NCBI GenBank assembly: GCA_965220775.1
Contig: OZ244845.1
Coordinates: 1,178,001 to 1,242,000 of the forward strand
DNA: 64,000 bases
Source of the DNA: G963664835 sp965220775
GTDB taxonomy: Bacteria; Chloroflexota; UBA6077; FW602-bin22; JBCLEL01
Reading direction: 5' to 3'
The position numbers and the translations under genes were made by a program. Every line of letters starts with the position of its first letter. Position 1 is the stretch's first letter. Shown piece by piece: positions 8,577-17,003 of the stretch. The notes under the pieces were generated by a model. The model saw only the letters and a list, made by a program, of their open reading frames with translations, made no database searches and had not been told where the DNA came from.

Positions 8577-9695
8577 ATGTACCCATTCGATCAGGAAAAG
8601 CTCGCGTGCTTGCTGGAAAGCGCCCAGATAGACCTAGCGCTGGTAAACAGCCGGCACAATCTGCGTTACCTGACCAACTATTACTTCCATTTTCATCAGA
8701 ACTTCACCAGGATCGACCTGAGTCAGTATCTTCCGCTGCTCGGATTGCCGGCCGGCAACTTTGCGGAGTCCTTCTACGTTGGCATCTCCTACGAGATGGG
8801 CCAGATGGAGTCGGAAGGCGTTTGGGTAGAGAACCGACGAGAATCACCCAGGAACGTAGTAGGTGCGGCCGAAAAGGCGTCGCAGCTCATAGAATCGCTC
8901 GGATTGGGCGCCGGCCGGATCGGCGTCGAGATGGGATTCCTGCCGGCCGACGCCTATGTAACGCTGCAAACGAACCTTCCACAGGCGACAATTGTCGACG
9001 TACAGCCGGTGCTCGACGAGTTGCGGGCGATCAAGACCGAGAGCGAGTTGGCGTTGATTCGTAACATAAACGATCAAGTGGCCGAGTCGATCTGCGCTAC
9101 ATTCGCGAACGGTAGGGATGGGATCACCACCCGAGAGATTTCCGATGCGGTGAGGCTGGAGATCGAACAGCGCGGCATGCGGTTCGTATGGTCGCTAACC
9201 GGAGCCGGACCAAGCTTCATGAAAGCGCCATCCCAGGCCCAATGGACCGCCGGCAACGTCCTGCATTTGGACTGCGGTGGCGAGATTGATGACTACGTCG
9301 CCGATATATGTCGCATGGGCTGTTTGGGCCGGCCGTCGCAACTGGCCACAGAATTGCACGCGGCTTGCTTGGAGGTGCAGGACAAGGTGAGACGCCTGAT
9401 CAAGCCCGGCGTGCCCTGCGACGAGATATATCACGCGGCTCTCGAGGCTGCCGGCAGCAGTCCCTTCGCCCAATACGGCAATTTTGACTTTCACGGAATG
9501 GGCATGGTCTCGCACGAGCATCCGTATATAGAGCCGAGCAACAGCCGGCTGCTGGCGCCAGGGATGGTTCTTTCAATCGAAACCGAGTACATGCATCCTG
9601 AGGTAGGCGCGGTGAAGCTCGAAGACGCGGCGGCCGTAACCGCCGATGGCTGCGAGGGTTACGGCGACCAGGGCCGGGAACTACAGATAGTCTGA
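8577..9695 (+). CDS. M24-family metallohydrolase (Xaa-Pro peptidase/creatinase-like)
   Basis: 372 residues with the pita-bread fold. An N-terminal creatinase-like domain covers about 1-140 (IDLALVNSRHNLRYLTNYYFH); the catalytic domain follows. All five metal ligands of the peptidase-type fold are present: HLDCGG (Asp), YVADICR (Asp, 11 residues later), GMVSHEHPY (His), SIETEY (Glu) and VKLEDAA (Glu). The family includes prolidases, creatinase, ectoine hydrolase DoeA and the DMSP lyase DddP. In this setting, next to oxygenases and an aldolase rather than protein-turnover genes, hydrolysis of a small amide or guanidine compound seems likelier than peptide processing, but this is inference. Confidence 0.88.
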   Translation: MYPFDQEKLACLLESAQIDLALVNSRHNLRYLTNYYFHFHQNFTRIDLSQYLPLLGLPAGNFAESFYVGISYEMGQMESEGVWVENRRESPRNVVGAAEKASQLIESLGLGAGRIGVEMGFLPADAYVTLQTNLPQATIVDVQPVLDELRAIKTESELALIRNINDQVAESICATFANGRDGITTREISDAVRLEIEQRGMRFVWSLTGAGPSFMKAPSQAQWTAGNVLHLDCGGEIDDYVADICRMGCLGRPSQLATELHAACLEVQDKVRRLIKPGVPCDEIYHAALEAAGSSPFAQYGNFDFHGMGMVSHEHPYIEPSNSRLLAPGMVLSIETEYMHPEVGAVKLEDAAAVTADGCEGYGDQGRELQIV

Positions 9696-9722
9696 AAAAG
9701 CTTGCGGAGGAGTATCCGAGAG

Positions 9723-10583
9723 ATGACGAATGACAATCTGACCAACTGGGGCCGATGGGGGCCCGATGACGAGCGCGGCACGCTAAACCTGTTGACTGCC
9801 GACAACATCCGGCTGGCGGCCGGCTTGGTTCGTCAGGGCAAGGCCTACAGTCTGATGGTGGACTTGGATAAGAATGGTCCGGTTGCCCAGACACGTAACC
9901 CACTATGGCACCGCACCTCGGTGACCTTGCGTCCAACTCCCCAGCACAGCTCCGCGGATGACGTCGTCGTGATGCACACCCACGGTACAACCCACGTGGA
10001 TGCGCTTTGCCACGTGTTCTATCAGAATCAGATGTATAACGGATACCGCGTGGACGAAGAGATTCATCCAACGTCTGGCTCAAGTAGGAACGGCGTGCAC
10101 AACATCGGTTCCCTGATCGGCCGGGGAGTCTTGCTCGACATCGCCGGCCACCGCGGTGTCGAACATCTTCAAATGACCGACGAGATCGGGCCGGACGAGT
10201 TGGACGCCTGCGCCGCGTCCCAGGGTGTCGAGATTATGCCCGGCGACATCGTGTTGGTCCGAACCGGGTGGTTCAGGGTGTTTGCCGAGAATCGGGAGCT
10301 ATTCGATTCAGGGTCGCCGGGGCCGAACGGAGACGTGGTTGCTTGGTTCAAGGATCACGAGATCTGCGCTATGGGTGCGGACAATGTCGCGGTCGAATCA
10401 ACCGTCGGCAAACCGCGGCCACTCCATCTGGGCGTGATTCGGGATCTGGGCGGCTACCTGTTGGAGTTCCTCTTCTTGGAGGAGCTTGCCGCCGACAAGG
10501 TCTACGAGTTCATGTTTGTCGCCACACCTCTGAAGCTGATAAATGGAATCGGCAGCCCGATCAACCCGGTGGCGATCTGCTAG
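9723..10583 (+). CDS. Cyclase-family (kynurenine formamidase-like) metal hydrolase
   Basis: 286 residues. The family zinc motif appears as HTHGTTHVDALCH, matching the HxGTHxDxxxH pattern of bacterial kynurenine formamidase, isatin hydrolase and related amide or lactone hydrolases. Further typical segments are GVLLDIAG, PGDIVLVRTGW and the late GADNVAVES. I choose the ATG at 9723 because GGAGGAG lies ten bases upstream; a TTG at 9702 would overlap that site. It is 27 bp downstream of the M24 gene and clearly co-directional, so the pair probably carry out successive C-N or ester hydrolyses. Confidence 0.87.
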   Translation: MTNDNLTNWGRWGPDDERGTLNLLTADNIRLAAGLVRQGKAYSLMVDLDKNGPVAQTRNPLWHRTSVTLRPTPQHSSADDVVVMHTHGTTHVDALCHVFYQNQMYNGYRVDEEIHPTSGSSRNGVHNIGSLIGRGVLLDIAGHRGVEHLQMTDEIGPDELDACAASQGVEIMPGDIVLVRTGWFRVFAENRELFDSGSPGPNGDVVAWFKDHEICAMGADNVAVESTVGKPRPLHLGVIRDLGGYLLEFLFLEELAADKVYEFMFVATPLKLINGIGSPINPVAIC

Positions 10584-10649
10584 ATCCGGCCGCGTGCCGG
10601 CTTTTGAGGCCCCTTTGATCCGAACAATCCAGACGCGAGGTATTGATAC

Positions 10650-11405
10650 ATGGCAAATCTCCAGATCAAACGAAAGCTAGCGGAAGGAAAGCCGGTTACC
10701 ATAGTCGGCGGACATCCTACAAACAGCCACATGGTCGACTTCCTCGGCCAGTTCGGGTTTGACGGCATCTGGATAGAGTGCGAGCACGGCCCGGTCACGT
10801 GGGACCAGATCGGCGACCTGTCGAGGGCTTGCGACGTCTGGAACACCGCGTCAATCGTTCGGATCCCGACTTCGGAGCCGTGGATTATTACGCGCACGTT
10901 GGACCAGGGCGCGAGCGGCATCATTGTTCCGCATATCTCGAACGCCGACGAGGCCCGAAGAGTTGCCGAAGCGGCCAAGTTCGCGCCGCTGGGCGACCGA
11001 GGAATCTACACCGGTTGCCGCCGGTCCTTCGGAGTGGGTGACTACTTCAACCACGCCAACGAGGAAACGCTGGTGGGAATTCTGATCGAAGAGGCCGAGG
11101 CGATCGAGAACCTGAGCGAAATTCTCGAGGTGCCAAACATTGACGTGTTCTCGGTGGCTCCCAACGACCTGGCCCAGAGTATGGGGCACGTCGGTGACTG
11201 GAAGCATCCGGAGGTGATGGGAGCTATCGAGCAAGCCATCGGCCAGATCGTCGATGCCGGCAAGACAGCCGGCTTCCTGGCTGAGGAAGACGAGCTACAG
11301 CGATACTACGACATGGGAGTGCGATGGTTCCACTCCCTCTGGCCGCGGTGGGTAGCGGCCAGCGCGCAGCGATTCCTGGGAAGCGTGGCGTCCGTCGCCG
11401 GCTGA
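10650..11405 (+). CDS. HpcH/HpaI aldolase/citrate lyase-family protein
   Basis: 251 residues, the usual length of class II 2-keto-3-deoxy-acid aldolases. Motifs are VGGHPTNSHMVDFLGQFGFD, the metal/substrate segment GIWIECEHGPVTWDQ, GASGIIVPHISNADEA, and RGIYTGCRRS. HpaI-type enzymes split 4-hydroxy-2-oxo acids into pyruvate or glyoxylate and an aldehyde. As the last gene of the plus-strand operon it is the likely terminal cleavage step feeding central metabolism. The catalytic His of HpaI is expected near residue 45, where EHG is seen. Exact substrate unknown. Confidence 0.88.
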   Translation: MANLQIKRKLAEGKPVTIVGGHPTNSHMVDFLGQFGFDGIWIECEHGPVTWDQIGDLSRACDVWNTASIVRIPTSEPWIITRTLDQGASGIIVPHISNADEARRVAEAAKFAPLGDRGIYTGCRRSFGVGDYFNHANEETLVGILIEEAEAIENLSEILEVPNIDVFSVAPNDLAQSMGHVGDWKHPEVMGAIEQAIGQIVDAGKTAGFLAEEDELQRYYDMGVRWFHSLWPRWVAASAQRFLGSVASVAG

Positions 11406-11450
11406 CCCGAGGGTCAGCCCGACAGCTTGTCCCATCCCATTCTCGGCGAA

Positions 11451-12746
11451 CTACAGCGCGTCTTCGGCCTGCAGCCTGGATATCGCTTGGCCGAATGCCC
11501 TGAGTGTTTCTTCGACCTCTCGTTCGGTATGAACATAGCTGACGAACAAGGACAAGCTCGTCATCAGGTCCACGCCGGCTAGCTGCATCGCCGCACGAAA
11601 ACGCCAGACAAATTGCCGGCTCGGTAGCTTGTCGCTCGACAGGGTCATCGGGATGATGGATACCTCGCCGCCGGCGCTGCCATCGACACCGCTCTGTTCG
11701 AACACCTCGTTGATCCCGGCTCGAATGTCGTCGGCAGTCGCCGTCGCCTGCTTCTGGATCGACGGGTCTTGGACGATCTCGAGGGTGGCGACTCCGGCGG
11801 ACGAGCTCATTGGGTTGGCGTTGAACGTACCAGGGTGATAGATCCGGCCGAATCTCAACCAGTGATCGTCGTCGCGATTCTCCAGATACTTGAGGATGTC
11901 CTCGCGTCCGGCAACGGCGCCTCCGGGAAATCCGCCGGCCAGGATTTTCGCCAACGTGGTCAGGTCAGGCGTGACGCCGAAGTGCTCCTGGCATCCGCCG
12001 GGGGCGTATCGAAATCCGGTCACAACCTCGTCGAAGATCAGTACGACGCCGCGTTCGCGGGTAAGGTCGCGCAGCTGCCCCAGGTAGTCGCTTCCGGCCC
12101 CGTTGCATAGCAGAATGAGTCCGGCGACGTCGGGGTCCGTGTCCAACACGTTGCGAATCGCCTCCACGTCCTTGAACGGAACGTGCAGTATGGTATCGGC
12201 CGTCGCTTGCGGCACGCCGGCCGAGTCCGGGACGTCGTAAGGCGGCTTCATCGCGACGGTGGCGTAATCGTGCCAGCCGTGGAAATGGCCGTCGATCTTG
12301 ATGATCTTGCTCTTGCCGGTGAACGCCCGGGCCAATCGCATTGCCATCATCGTCGCCTCGGTGCCGGAACTGACGAACTTGACCCTCTCGGCCGATGGCA
12401 CAATCTGATGTACGAGCTCGGCCCAGCGGACCTCCAGATCGTGACAGGCGCCGTAGTGGGTACCTCTGCCAAGCTGCTCGCTTGCGGCGGCTAGAACGGT
12501 CGGGTGGTTGTGACCCAACAGCAACGCACCGTGGCCCATAACGTAGTCCACGTACTCGTTGCCATCGACGTCCCACTTGCGCGGGCCGGCCGCGCGTTCG
12601 ACGTAGATCGGGTAGGGTTCCATGTAGCGGACGTCGTGCGTGACTCCGCTGGGAATCACCTCTTTAGCTCGGGCGTAGAGTCTCTGGGCGCGGGACGTCC
12701 GCCGGGTGTACTCTTCGCTTATGCTTGTTGCTTTGACTTGAGCCAT
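11451..12746 (-). CDS. Class III PLP aminotransferase (glutamate-1-semialdehyde aminomutase-like)
   Basis: 431 residues. The PLP fold is plain: SSGTEATMMAMRLARAFTG for phosphate binding, HFHGWHDYA, LIFDEVVTGFR with the cofactor Asp, and the Schiff-base Lys in TLAKILAGGFPGG. N-terminal IPSGVTHDVR and YVDYVMGHGALLLGH are typical of the glutamate-1-semialdehyde aminomutase branch. No other haem-precursor gene is nearby, and the gene sits back to back with catabolic genes, so amino transfer on an intermediate of the island, rather than 5-aminolevulinate synthesis, is my preferred reading. The ATG at 12746 has GAGGGG upstream. It is convergent with the aldolase gene. Confidence 0.87.
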   Translation of the reverse strand: MAQVKATSISEEYTRRTSRAQRLYARAKEVIPSGVTHDVRYMEPYPIYVERAAGPRKWDVDGNEYVDYVMGHGALLLGHNHPTVLAAASEQLGRGTHYGACHDLEVRWAELVHQIVPSAERVKFVSSGTEATMMAMRLARAFTGKSKIIKIDGHFHGWHDYATVAMKPPYDVPDSAGVPQATADTILHVPFKDVEAIRNVLDTDPDVAGLILLCNGAGSDYLGQLRDLTRERGVVLIFDEVVTGFRYAPGGCQEHFGVTPDLTTLAKILAGGFPGGAVAGREDILKYLENRDDDHWLRFGRIYHPGTFNANPMSSSAGVATLEIVQDPSIQKQATATADDIRAGINEVFEQSGVDGSAGGEVSIIPMTLSSDKLPSRQFVWRFRAAMQLAGVDLMTSLSLFVSYVHTEREVEETLRAFGQAISRLQAEDAL

Positions 12747-12799
12747 GATTCGTTACCCCTCGTGCCAGATTCGTGTATGAACCCTGTAAGCTTCCAACT

Positions 12800-13981
12800 C
12801 TATCCGCCCAGCGCGCACCTGAGTTGCCGGCCCACGGCGAACTCTTCTCCCGGTTTCAAAGCGATGGGATGGATAAGAATAGTATCTTCGGAAATACCGA
12901 ACATTACCGACGGATTGTCGCCGACGAGAAGGTTAGCACCCCCACGCAAGAAGCTGACCGGTGGATCCGCGTCGGCACACCTTTCGCTCAAGCCATCTAC
13001 TTGCACGATGCACTTGGGGACGATCGATGGGCGGAAGCGAAAGTGGCCGCTGCCTTCGACCGTGACCTCGACGCCGGGCAGTCCGTCGAGATCGCCGGCG
13101 ATGACTTCGCACATCCGGCTCCATTCCGCTAAGTCGGCCTCCTCGTCGCGTTCTACGAATAGCTCCACAGCCTTCACTACCCCGACGATCTCTTCCTTGC
13201 CAACCTTGTTGCCCCGGCCGATCGCCGAGTTCGGGTTGTGGTTTAGCGCGCATCCCTGGACCAGGTCGGGCCGGCCCATTACCAAGCCGGTGGATTGCGG
13301 GCCACGGATAGCCTTGCCCCCACTAAAGACGACTAGATCCGCGCCTTCGTCAAGGAATCGACGGAAATTGCTTGTCGGCGGCAGTTCGGCGGCCGCGTCG
13401 ACCACTAGCGGCACGCCGGCGCGGCGGGCTACCTCGGCGACGGCAGGGACAGACGCGGGGTCCCCCTCGGTGGAGGTCGCCGCCCCCTCGTTGTATGCGA
13501 CGACGTAAAATACCGCCGCTGTCCTCGGCCCGATGGCCTCCCCGAAGTCGGACGAGGTCAATCTATCGGCTTCCCCAACCTTTACCAGTTTGCCCCCTAT
13601 CATTTCGATAGCCTGGTACAGGTAGTTTGGATAAGGGGAATAGCGGTAGCAGACGACCTCGTTCCTCAAACCGGAAGTATCAGGCAGACGTTGAGCGGCC
13701 TCCAAATCGTTTCCCGTAATACAGGACGCTACCGCCAACGTACAGCCGTTGCAGGCGCCGTTGGAGACGTGCGCCGCTTCGACCCCTACCGTCTCGGCGA
13801 TCTTGCGGCCGGCGGCGGCGTGCAAGCCGGCCAATTCGACGAACTCGGTACTCGCTTGAGCCATCGCCTCCACCACCTCGGTGGGCATCACCGATCCGCC
13901 GAAGACGGTTGCGTTGTTGGAAGCGTTGATGAACGACCGGACTCCAAGGGCTTCATATACGCTTGGTTTCGCCATAGCCAT
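12800..13981 (-). CDS. SelA-like PLP-dependent enzyme
   Basis: 393 residues of the fold I PLP family that includes L-seryl-tRNA(Sec) selenium transferase SelA and D-glucosaminate-6-phosphate ammonia lyase DgaE. Visible signatures: YEALGVRSFINASNNATVFGG, LHAAAGRKIAETVGVEAAHV, VPLVVDAAAELPP and the Lys in VFSGGKAIRGPQSTGL. The opening motif (normally INA.G..T..GGS) is well kept. No selenocysteine genes are seen, and such proteins outside Sec operons usually act as ammonia lyases or aldolases on sugar acids. It lies 53 bp upstream of the class III aminotransferase on the same strand, so the two are probably one transcript. Confidence 0.85.
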   Translation of the reverse strand: MAMAKPSVYEALGVRSFINASNNATVFGGSVMPTEVVEAMAQASTEFVELAGLHAAAGRKIAETVGVEAAHVSNGACNGCTLAVASCITGNDLEAAQRLPDTSGLRNEVVCYRYSPYPNYLYQAIEMIGGKLVKVGEADRLTSSDFGEAIGPRTAAVFYVVAYNEGAATSTEGDPASVPAVAEVARRAGVPLVVDAAAELPPTSNFRRFLDEGADLVVFSGGKAIRGPQSTGLVMGRPDLVQGCALNHNPNSAIGRGNKVGKEEIVGVVKAVELFVERDEEADLAEWSRMCEVIAGDLDGLPGVEVTVEGSGHFRFRPSIVPKCIVQVDGLSERCADADPPVSFLRGGANLLVGDNPSVMFGISEDTILIHPIALKPGEEFAVGRQLRCALGG

Positions 13982-14353
13982 GCTGCCTGCTCCTTCACAA
14001 TCGACTGTAGAAGAGACCGTCGAAGTCGTCGCAGTTTCGCGGTTCGCTAGATTGTAGGATCGGGCCTACAGCAACGGTTCAAAGTATACATGACAAGCTT
14101 GCTCTTGAATCTCACTCCATATGCACTGCTTGGACAACGGCGGGGGAGCGGCCACGTGGCATCCACGGCCGGTAGGCACCGCCGGCTTCAACGGCATCTT
14201 CGGAGTCATATCCAGCGATGAGTTCGGCGCCGGCGGCACTGGCCGAGTTCAAATATCGCGCCACCCCGCTTCCGATGTCACGGACGACGCTCAGCTGCCC
14301 GTCGTATACCGCTTCGCGCCCTGTTCTGGCGGGCAAGACCAACTGTGGTGGGA
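13982..14353. other. Intergenic stretch, no supported gene
   Basis: This stretch lies between the 3' end of the ammonium transporter and the 5' end of the SelA-like gene, both on the minus strand. The 70 bp nearest the SelA-like gene end in GGAG and must hold its promoter. A minus-strand frame at 14112-14342 starts with TTG and matches no family I know, including GlnB, which often follows amt; I do not call it. Nothing else is recognised. Confidence 0.5.
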
Positions 14354-15778
14354 TCAGTCCTCGTCGTCCGGTTCCGGCATCAGCACGAACTCAGGATAAG
14401 ACTCCATCCCCAACTCGCCGGCATCTTGACCCAATCGCTCGACGTTGTGCGACACTCTGACGCCCACAAGCCTTTCCAACAGTTTCCAGACGGCGAACGA
14501 AACCACGAACACGAACAGTCCAACGGACACTACGCCGAGTAGCTGTATGTGGAACGTGGCGCCGGCGGCGATAGAGGCCGCGAGTGTCCCCCAAATCCCA
14601 GCGAACAGGTGGGCCGGCACCGCTCCGACGACGTCGTCCAGCTTGATCTTGTCTAGGAGTTTGAGGCCGGCGACGCACAGCACGCTGCCGATCGCGCCGA
14701 TAATCACCGCCCATAGTGGCTCCACCAAATTGGGTCCGGCGGTGATCGAGACCAGCCCGGCGATTGCGCCATTCAGTCCGGCAAACAGGTCGACCCTCCC
14801 TAAGATGGGCCGGGAGACGATGAGGGCGGCCATGACGCCGGCTGCTGCCGCCAGGTTGGTGTTTACCAGAACGATGCTCATTGACACCGCGTCGGCGGCG
14901 CTGGCCAAGGCCAACTGCGACCCGCCGTTGAATCCGAACCAGCCGAACCACAGAATGAACACGCCGAGCGTAACCAGCAGTATGTTCGAAGGCGGAGTCG
15001 GTCTGACAGTACCGTCGCGGCGGAACTTGCCTAGCCTCGGCCCGACGACCAGCATGCCGGCGAGCGCCGCCCAACCCCCGGTGCTGTGCACTATGGTCGA
15101 GCCGGCGAAGTCTTGGAATCCCAGATCGCTGAGCCAGCCTCCTCCCCACGTCCACGCTCCGACTATCGGATATATGATCGCCGTCAGCAAGAGTGTGAAT
15201 AAGAGGAACGACCACATCTTCACCCTCTCGGCGAGGGTGCCGGACACTATGGAGGCCGCGGTAGCCACGAAGACCATCTGGAAGAACCAGTCCGACATCA
15301 CCGAGTAGCCGGCTCCGTCCTGGAGCACCTTGGTCAGGGCGCCATCCTCGCCGGCCAGCAGAGCGATCTCGTCGCCGGAGGGTCCGTAAAGGATATTGAA
15401 CGAGCCGATCAGGTTGCCGAAGTCGATGCCCAGGATACCGACTTCCCTGCTGACTCCAACGTACATCAGGTTGTAGCCTATGAAGAAGTAGGCAAGGCCG
15501 GCGATCGAGTAGAGGCCGATGTTCTTCAGGCAGATCATCGAGGCGTTCTTGGTGCGCACGGAGCCGGACTCGAGCATGGTGAATCCCGCGCACATCCACA
15601 TCACGAGCGCGCCCCAAACGAGGAAGGAGAACGTGTTGAAGACGAACGCGGTCTCATCCTCGATCCCGGCGGCATGCGCCACGGCCGGCCGGACTAGGAA
15701 GACCGCCAGGGACGCGATGCCGGTTGCCGCAAGGATGGCGGCCGGACGCCGATGCGAAAGAATATTCGTTAGCATCAT
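14354..15778 (-). CDS. amt: Ammonium transporter
   Basis: About 474 residues with an N-terminal signal-like segment and about eleven hydrophobic helices. Amt/Rh landmarks are present: FVFNTFSFLVWGALVMWMCAGF, MLESGSVRTKNASM, the recruitment-site region DFAGSTIVHSTGG carrying the first pore His, and the second twin-His in VGAVPAHLFAGIWG. The cytoplasmic tail ends in an acidic PEPDDED. ATG codons at 15778 and 15775 both follow GGAGGG; I use the first. amt is usually paired with a GlnB/GlnK regulator, but none is adjacent. The protein conducts ammonium across the inner membrane and could also handle ammonia released by the PLP and amidohydrolase enzymes nearby, which is inference. Confidence 0.95.
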   Translation of the reverse strand: MMLTNILSHRRPAAILAATGIASLAVFLVRPAVAHAAGIEDETAFVFNTFSFLVWGALVMWMCAGFTMLESGSVRTKNASMICLKNIGLYSIAGLAYFFIGYNLMYVGVSREVGILGIDFGNLIGSFNILYGPSGDEIALLAGEDGALTKVLQDGAGYSVMSDWFFQMVFVATAASIVSGTLAERVKMWSFLLFTLLLTAIIYPIVGAWTWGGGWLSDLGFQDFAGSTIVHSTGGWAALAGMLVVGPRLGKFRRDGTVRPTPPSNILLVTLGVFILWFGWFGFNGGSQLALASAADAVSMSIVLVNTNLAAAAGVMAALIVSRPILGRVDLFAGLNGAIAGLVSITAGPNLVEPLWAVIIGAIGSVLCVAGLKLLDKIKLDDVVGAVPAHLFAGIWGTLAASIAAGATFHIQLLGVVSVGLFVFVVSFAVWKLLERLVGVRVSHNVERLGQDAGELGMESYPEFVLMPEPDDED

Positions 15779-15995
15779 CAACAGTTACCCTCCGCTGGAC
15801 ACGTTACGCTCGGCCAGACGCGGTCGCCGGCGGGATGGCCTGCAGCCCGGTTATGTCATTGTAACGCGTGTTTAAGCCGGATAAGACCCGGTTTGATCGC
15901 TTGCATAAATGTTGACCTAGAGGTGCACTCGGCCGCCATTGTTGGGCCGATTTCACGAGCCTGCGGAAGGACGGAACGTTGTCCCGCAAACAAGT

Positions 15996-16025
15996 TTGAG
16001 CGGAACCTGGGCGGTCTGTTACAAT
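15996..16025 (+). promoter_or_regulatory. Promoter of tRNA-Ala
   Basis: TTGAGC at 15996-16001 and TACAAT at 16020-16025 are separated by 18 bases, a good sigma70-type match, and end 38 bp before the mature tRNA start. Position and spacing support it as the tRNA promoter. Confidence 0.6.
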
Positions 16026-16063
16026 TAATCTGTGCGCGGCCAATCGCGAACGCCGGCCGCTAA

Positions 16064-16139
16064 GGGGCTGTAGCTCAACCGGGAGAGCGCAACGCTGGCA
16101 GTGTTGAGGTAAGGGGTTCGAGTCCCCTCAGCTCCACCA
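16064..16139 (+). tRNA. tRNA-Ala (anticodon GGC)
   Basis: A complete cloverleaf. The acceptor pairs GGGGCTG (16064-16070) with CAGCTCC (16129-16135), with one G-T pair. The D-arm is GCTC/GAGC. The anticodon stem CAACG/TGTTG closes the loop CTGGCAG, giving GGC. The T-arm is AGGGG-TTCGAGT-CCCCT, followed by discriminator A and an encoded CCA. GGC reads Ala codons GCC and GCU. The second half of this gene recurs as degraded copies at 24714-24752 and 30791-30832, which makes this tRNA a likely integration target. Confidence 0.97.
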
Positions 16140-16209
16140 CCTGTATCACTACTATCTGTGTAGTGCATACAGCCGGGGGAATCTTAAACACCAAGATGGA
16201 GGTGGGACT

Positions 16210-16698
16210 ATGGCAGAGGAGAGAGTGCAGGGGGCCGGCATCTTCGGGCGGTTCTTTCAGCCACGCACCGATGGATTCTATTTCCTCTTCAGGCTGGCCT
16301 TTGCAGCCCTGCTTGGGCTGCACGGTGCACAGAAAGCCTTCCTGCTGTGGGACTTTCCCGCTGGGGCGAATCCGAACGGGATGGGCGCACTGTTAGATAT
16401 TGCCGGCTGGGTAGAGCTTGTCGCCGCAGGCCTCATCGCGCTCGGCATTCTGACCCGACTGGGAGCGGGAGCCATGGTTGTAACGATGATTGTCGCTTAC
16501 TTTGGAGTACACGCCGCCCTCAGCCCTGTATGGCCCTGGCCGCATCTGTATCCCAATCCTCCCGACGGGGGCAATGCGTTCGTGGCGCACGGTGGCGAGG
16601 TTACGATCCTCGTTTTCCTCTGCGCAGGCATTATCGGTGTGCTTGGAAGCCGCAAGTGGGGTATCGAGCGGCTCCTGTTCAACGGGGAACTCCTGTAA
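16210..16698 (+). CDS. DoxX-family membrane protein
   Basis: 162 residues with four hydrophobic helices, matching the DoxX/SURF4-like fold. Typical elements are FYFLFRLAFAALLGLHGAQK near the start, ALLDIAGWVELVAAGLIALG, a loop with Pro/Trp residues and a last helix before the C-terminus. DoxX-type proteins are small quinone-related or redox-associated membrane subunits whose role in most bacteria is unclear. ATG at 16210 follows GGAGGTGGG. It begins 70 bp after the tRNA-Ala gene and no partner gene is intact downstream, where only a decayed FAD-protein fragment follows. Confidence 0.85.
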   Translation: MAEERVQGAGIFGRFFQPRTDGFYFLFRLAFAALLGLHGAQKAFLLWDFPAGANPNGMGALLDIAGWVELVAAGLIALGILTRLGAGAMVVTMIVAYFGVHAALSPVWPWPHLYPNPPDGGNAFVAHGGEVTILVFLCAGIIGVLGSRKWGIERLLFNGELL

Positions 16699-16755
16699 GG
16701 AACCGTCTGCCCTCCCCGCACGCCACGGAGGCGATTGCCCAAGGGTAAGAGCCCA

Positions 16756-16866
16756 GTGCCACAGACCGGTAGTTACGACACGCTCGTGGTCGGCGCCGGA
16801 CCAAACCGTCTATCGGCGATAGAGCAGACGGAGCATTCGGTGCTGGTCATCGAGATCCAGAGATGA
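16756..16866 (+). pseudogene. Remnant of an FAD-dependent oxidoreductase (Rossmann motif only)
   Basis: A 36-codon frame from GTG 16756 reads SYDTLVVGAGPNRLSAIEQ and then HSVLVIE before a TGA. This is the dinucleotide-binding opening of phytoene desaturase-type flavoproteins (usually GAGPNGL-A---L---G-SV-V-E), but the Gly of the motif is replaced by Arg, about seven residues of the first helix are missing, and nothing downstream continues the fold. I read it as a heavily deleted pseudogene rather than a functional peptide. Confidence 0.65.
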
Positions 16867-17003
16867 GGTCGGCCGGCTCGCGGAATTGACATCGATAGGT
16901 TTGAATCTACCCCTTGGCCTCCGACTGAGGTCCCGAGTGGCGATTTGGCCCTGTTAGTTAACGAGCATCGAGGAGAAATATACACCCAAATCTGAAGAGT
17001 TAC
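16862..17003 (+). repeat. Dispersed repeat, copy 1 (other copy at 59858-59986)
   Basis: Similar to 59858-59986 in the same orientation. Shared stretches include GACTGAGGTCCCGA and ATACACCCAAATCTGAA, with an insertion of about 13 bp here. I judge about 80 percent identity by eye over the last 100 bp. The 13-mer TCTGAAGAGTTAC that ends this copy occurs again at 17270-17282. No coding capacity is evident. It may be a small non-autonomous element or a conserved regulatory repeat. Confidence 0.7.

Noticed and set aside
8577..9695. M24 protein considered as DMSP lyase DddP because a DmdA-like gene is in the window
   Set aside because: All five standard peptidase-type ligands are present and the genomic context is an amide/sugar island 19 kb away, so a DddP call is not supported.
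11451..12746. Naming the class III aminotransferase hemL
   Set aside because: The context has no tetrapyrrole genes and the N-terminal part is shared by many catabolic relatives, so a gene symbol is not justified.
14112..14342. A 76-codon frame after amt that might have been a PII protein
   Set aside because: It lacks the PII T-loop and conserved motifs and starts with TTG without a ribosome site.
14391..15617. A 408-codon open frame antisense-frame to the ammonium transporter on the same strand
   Set aside because: It is an alternative frame of amt with Arg-rich, low-complexity composition and no motif; the amt frame has clear membrane helices and pore residues.
15782..15995. Riboswitch or PII-type leader upstream of amt
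   Set aside because: I looked for paired conserved blocks and found none that match a known riboswitch class.
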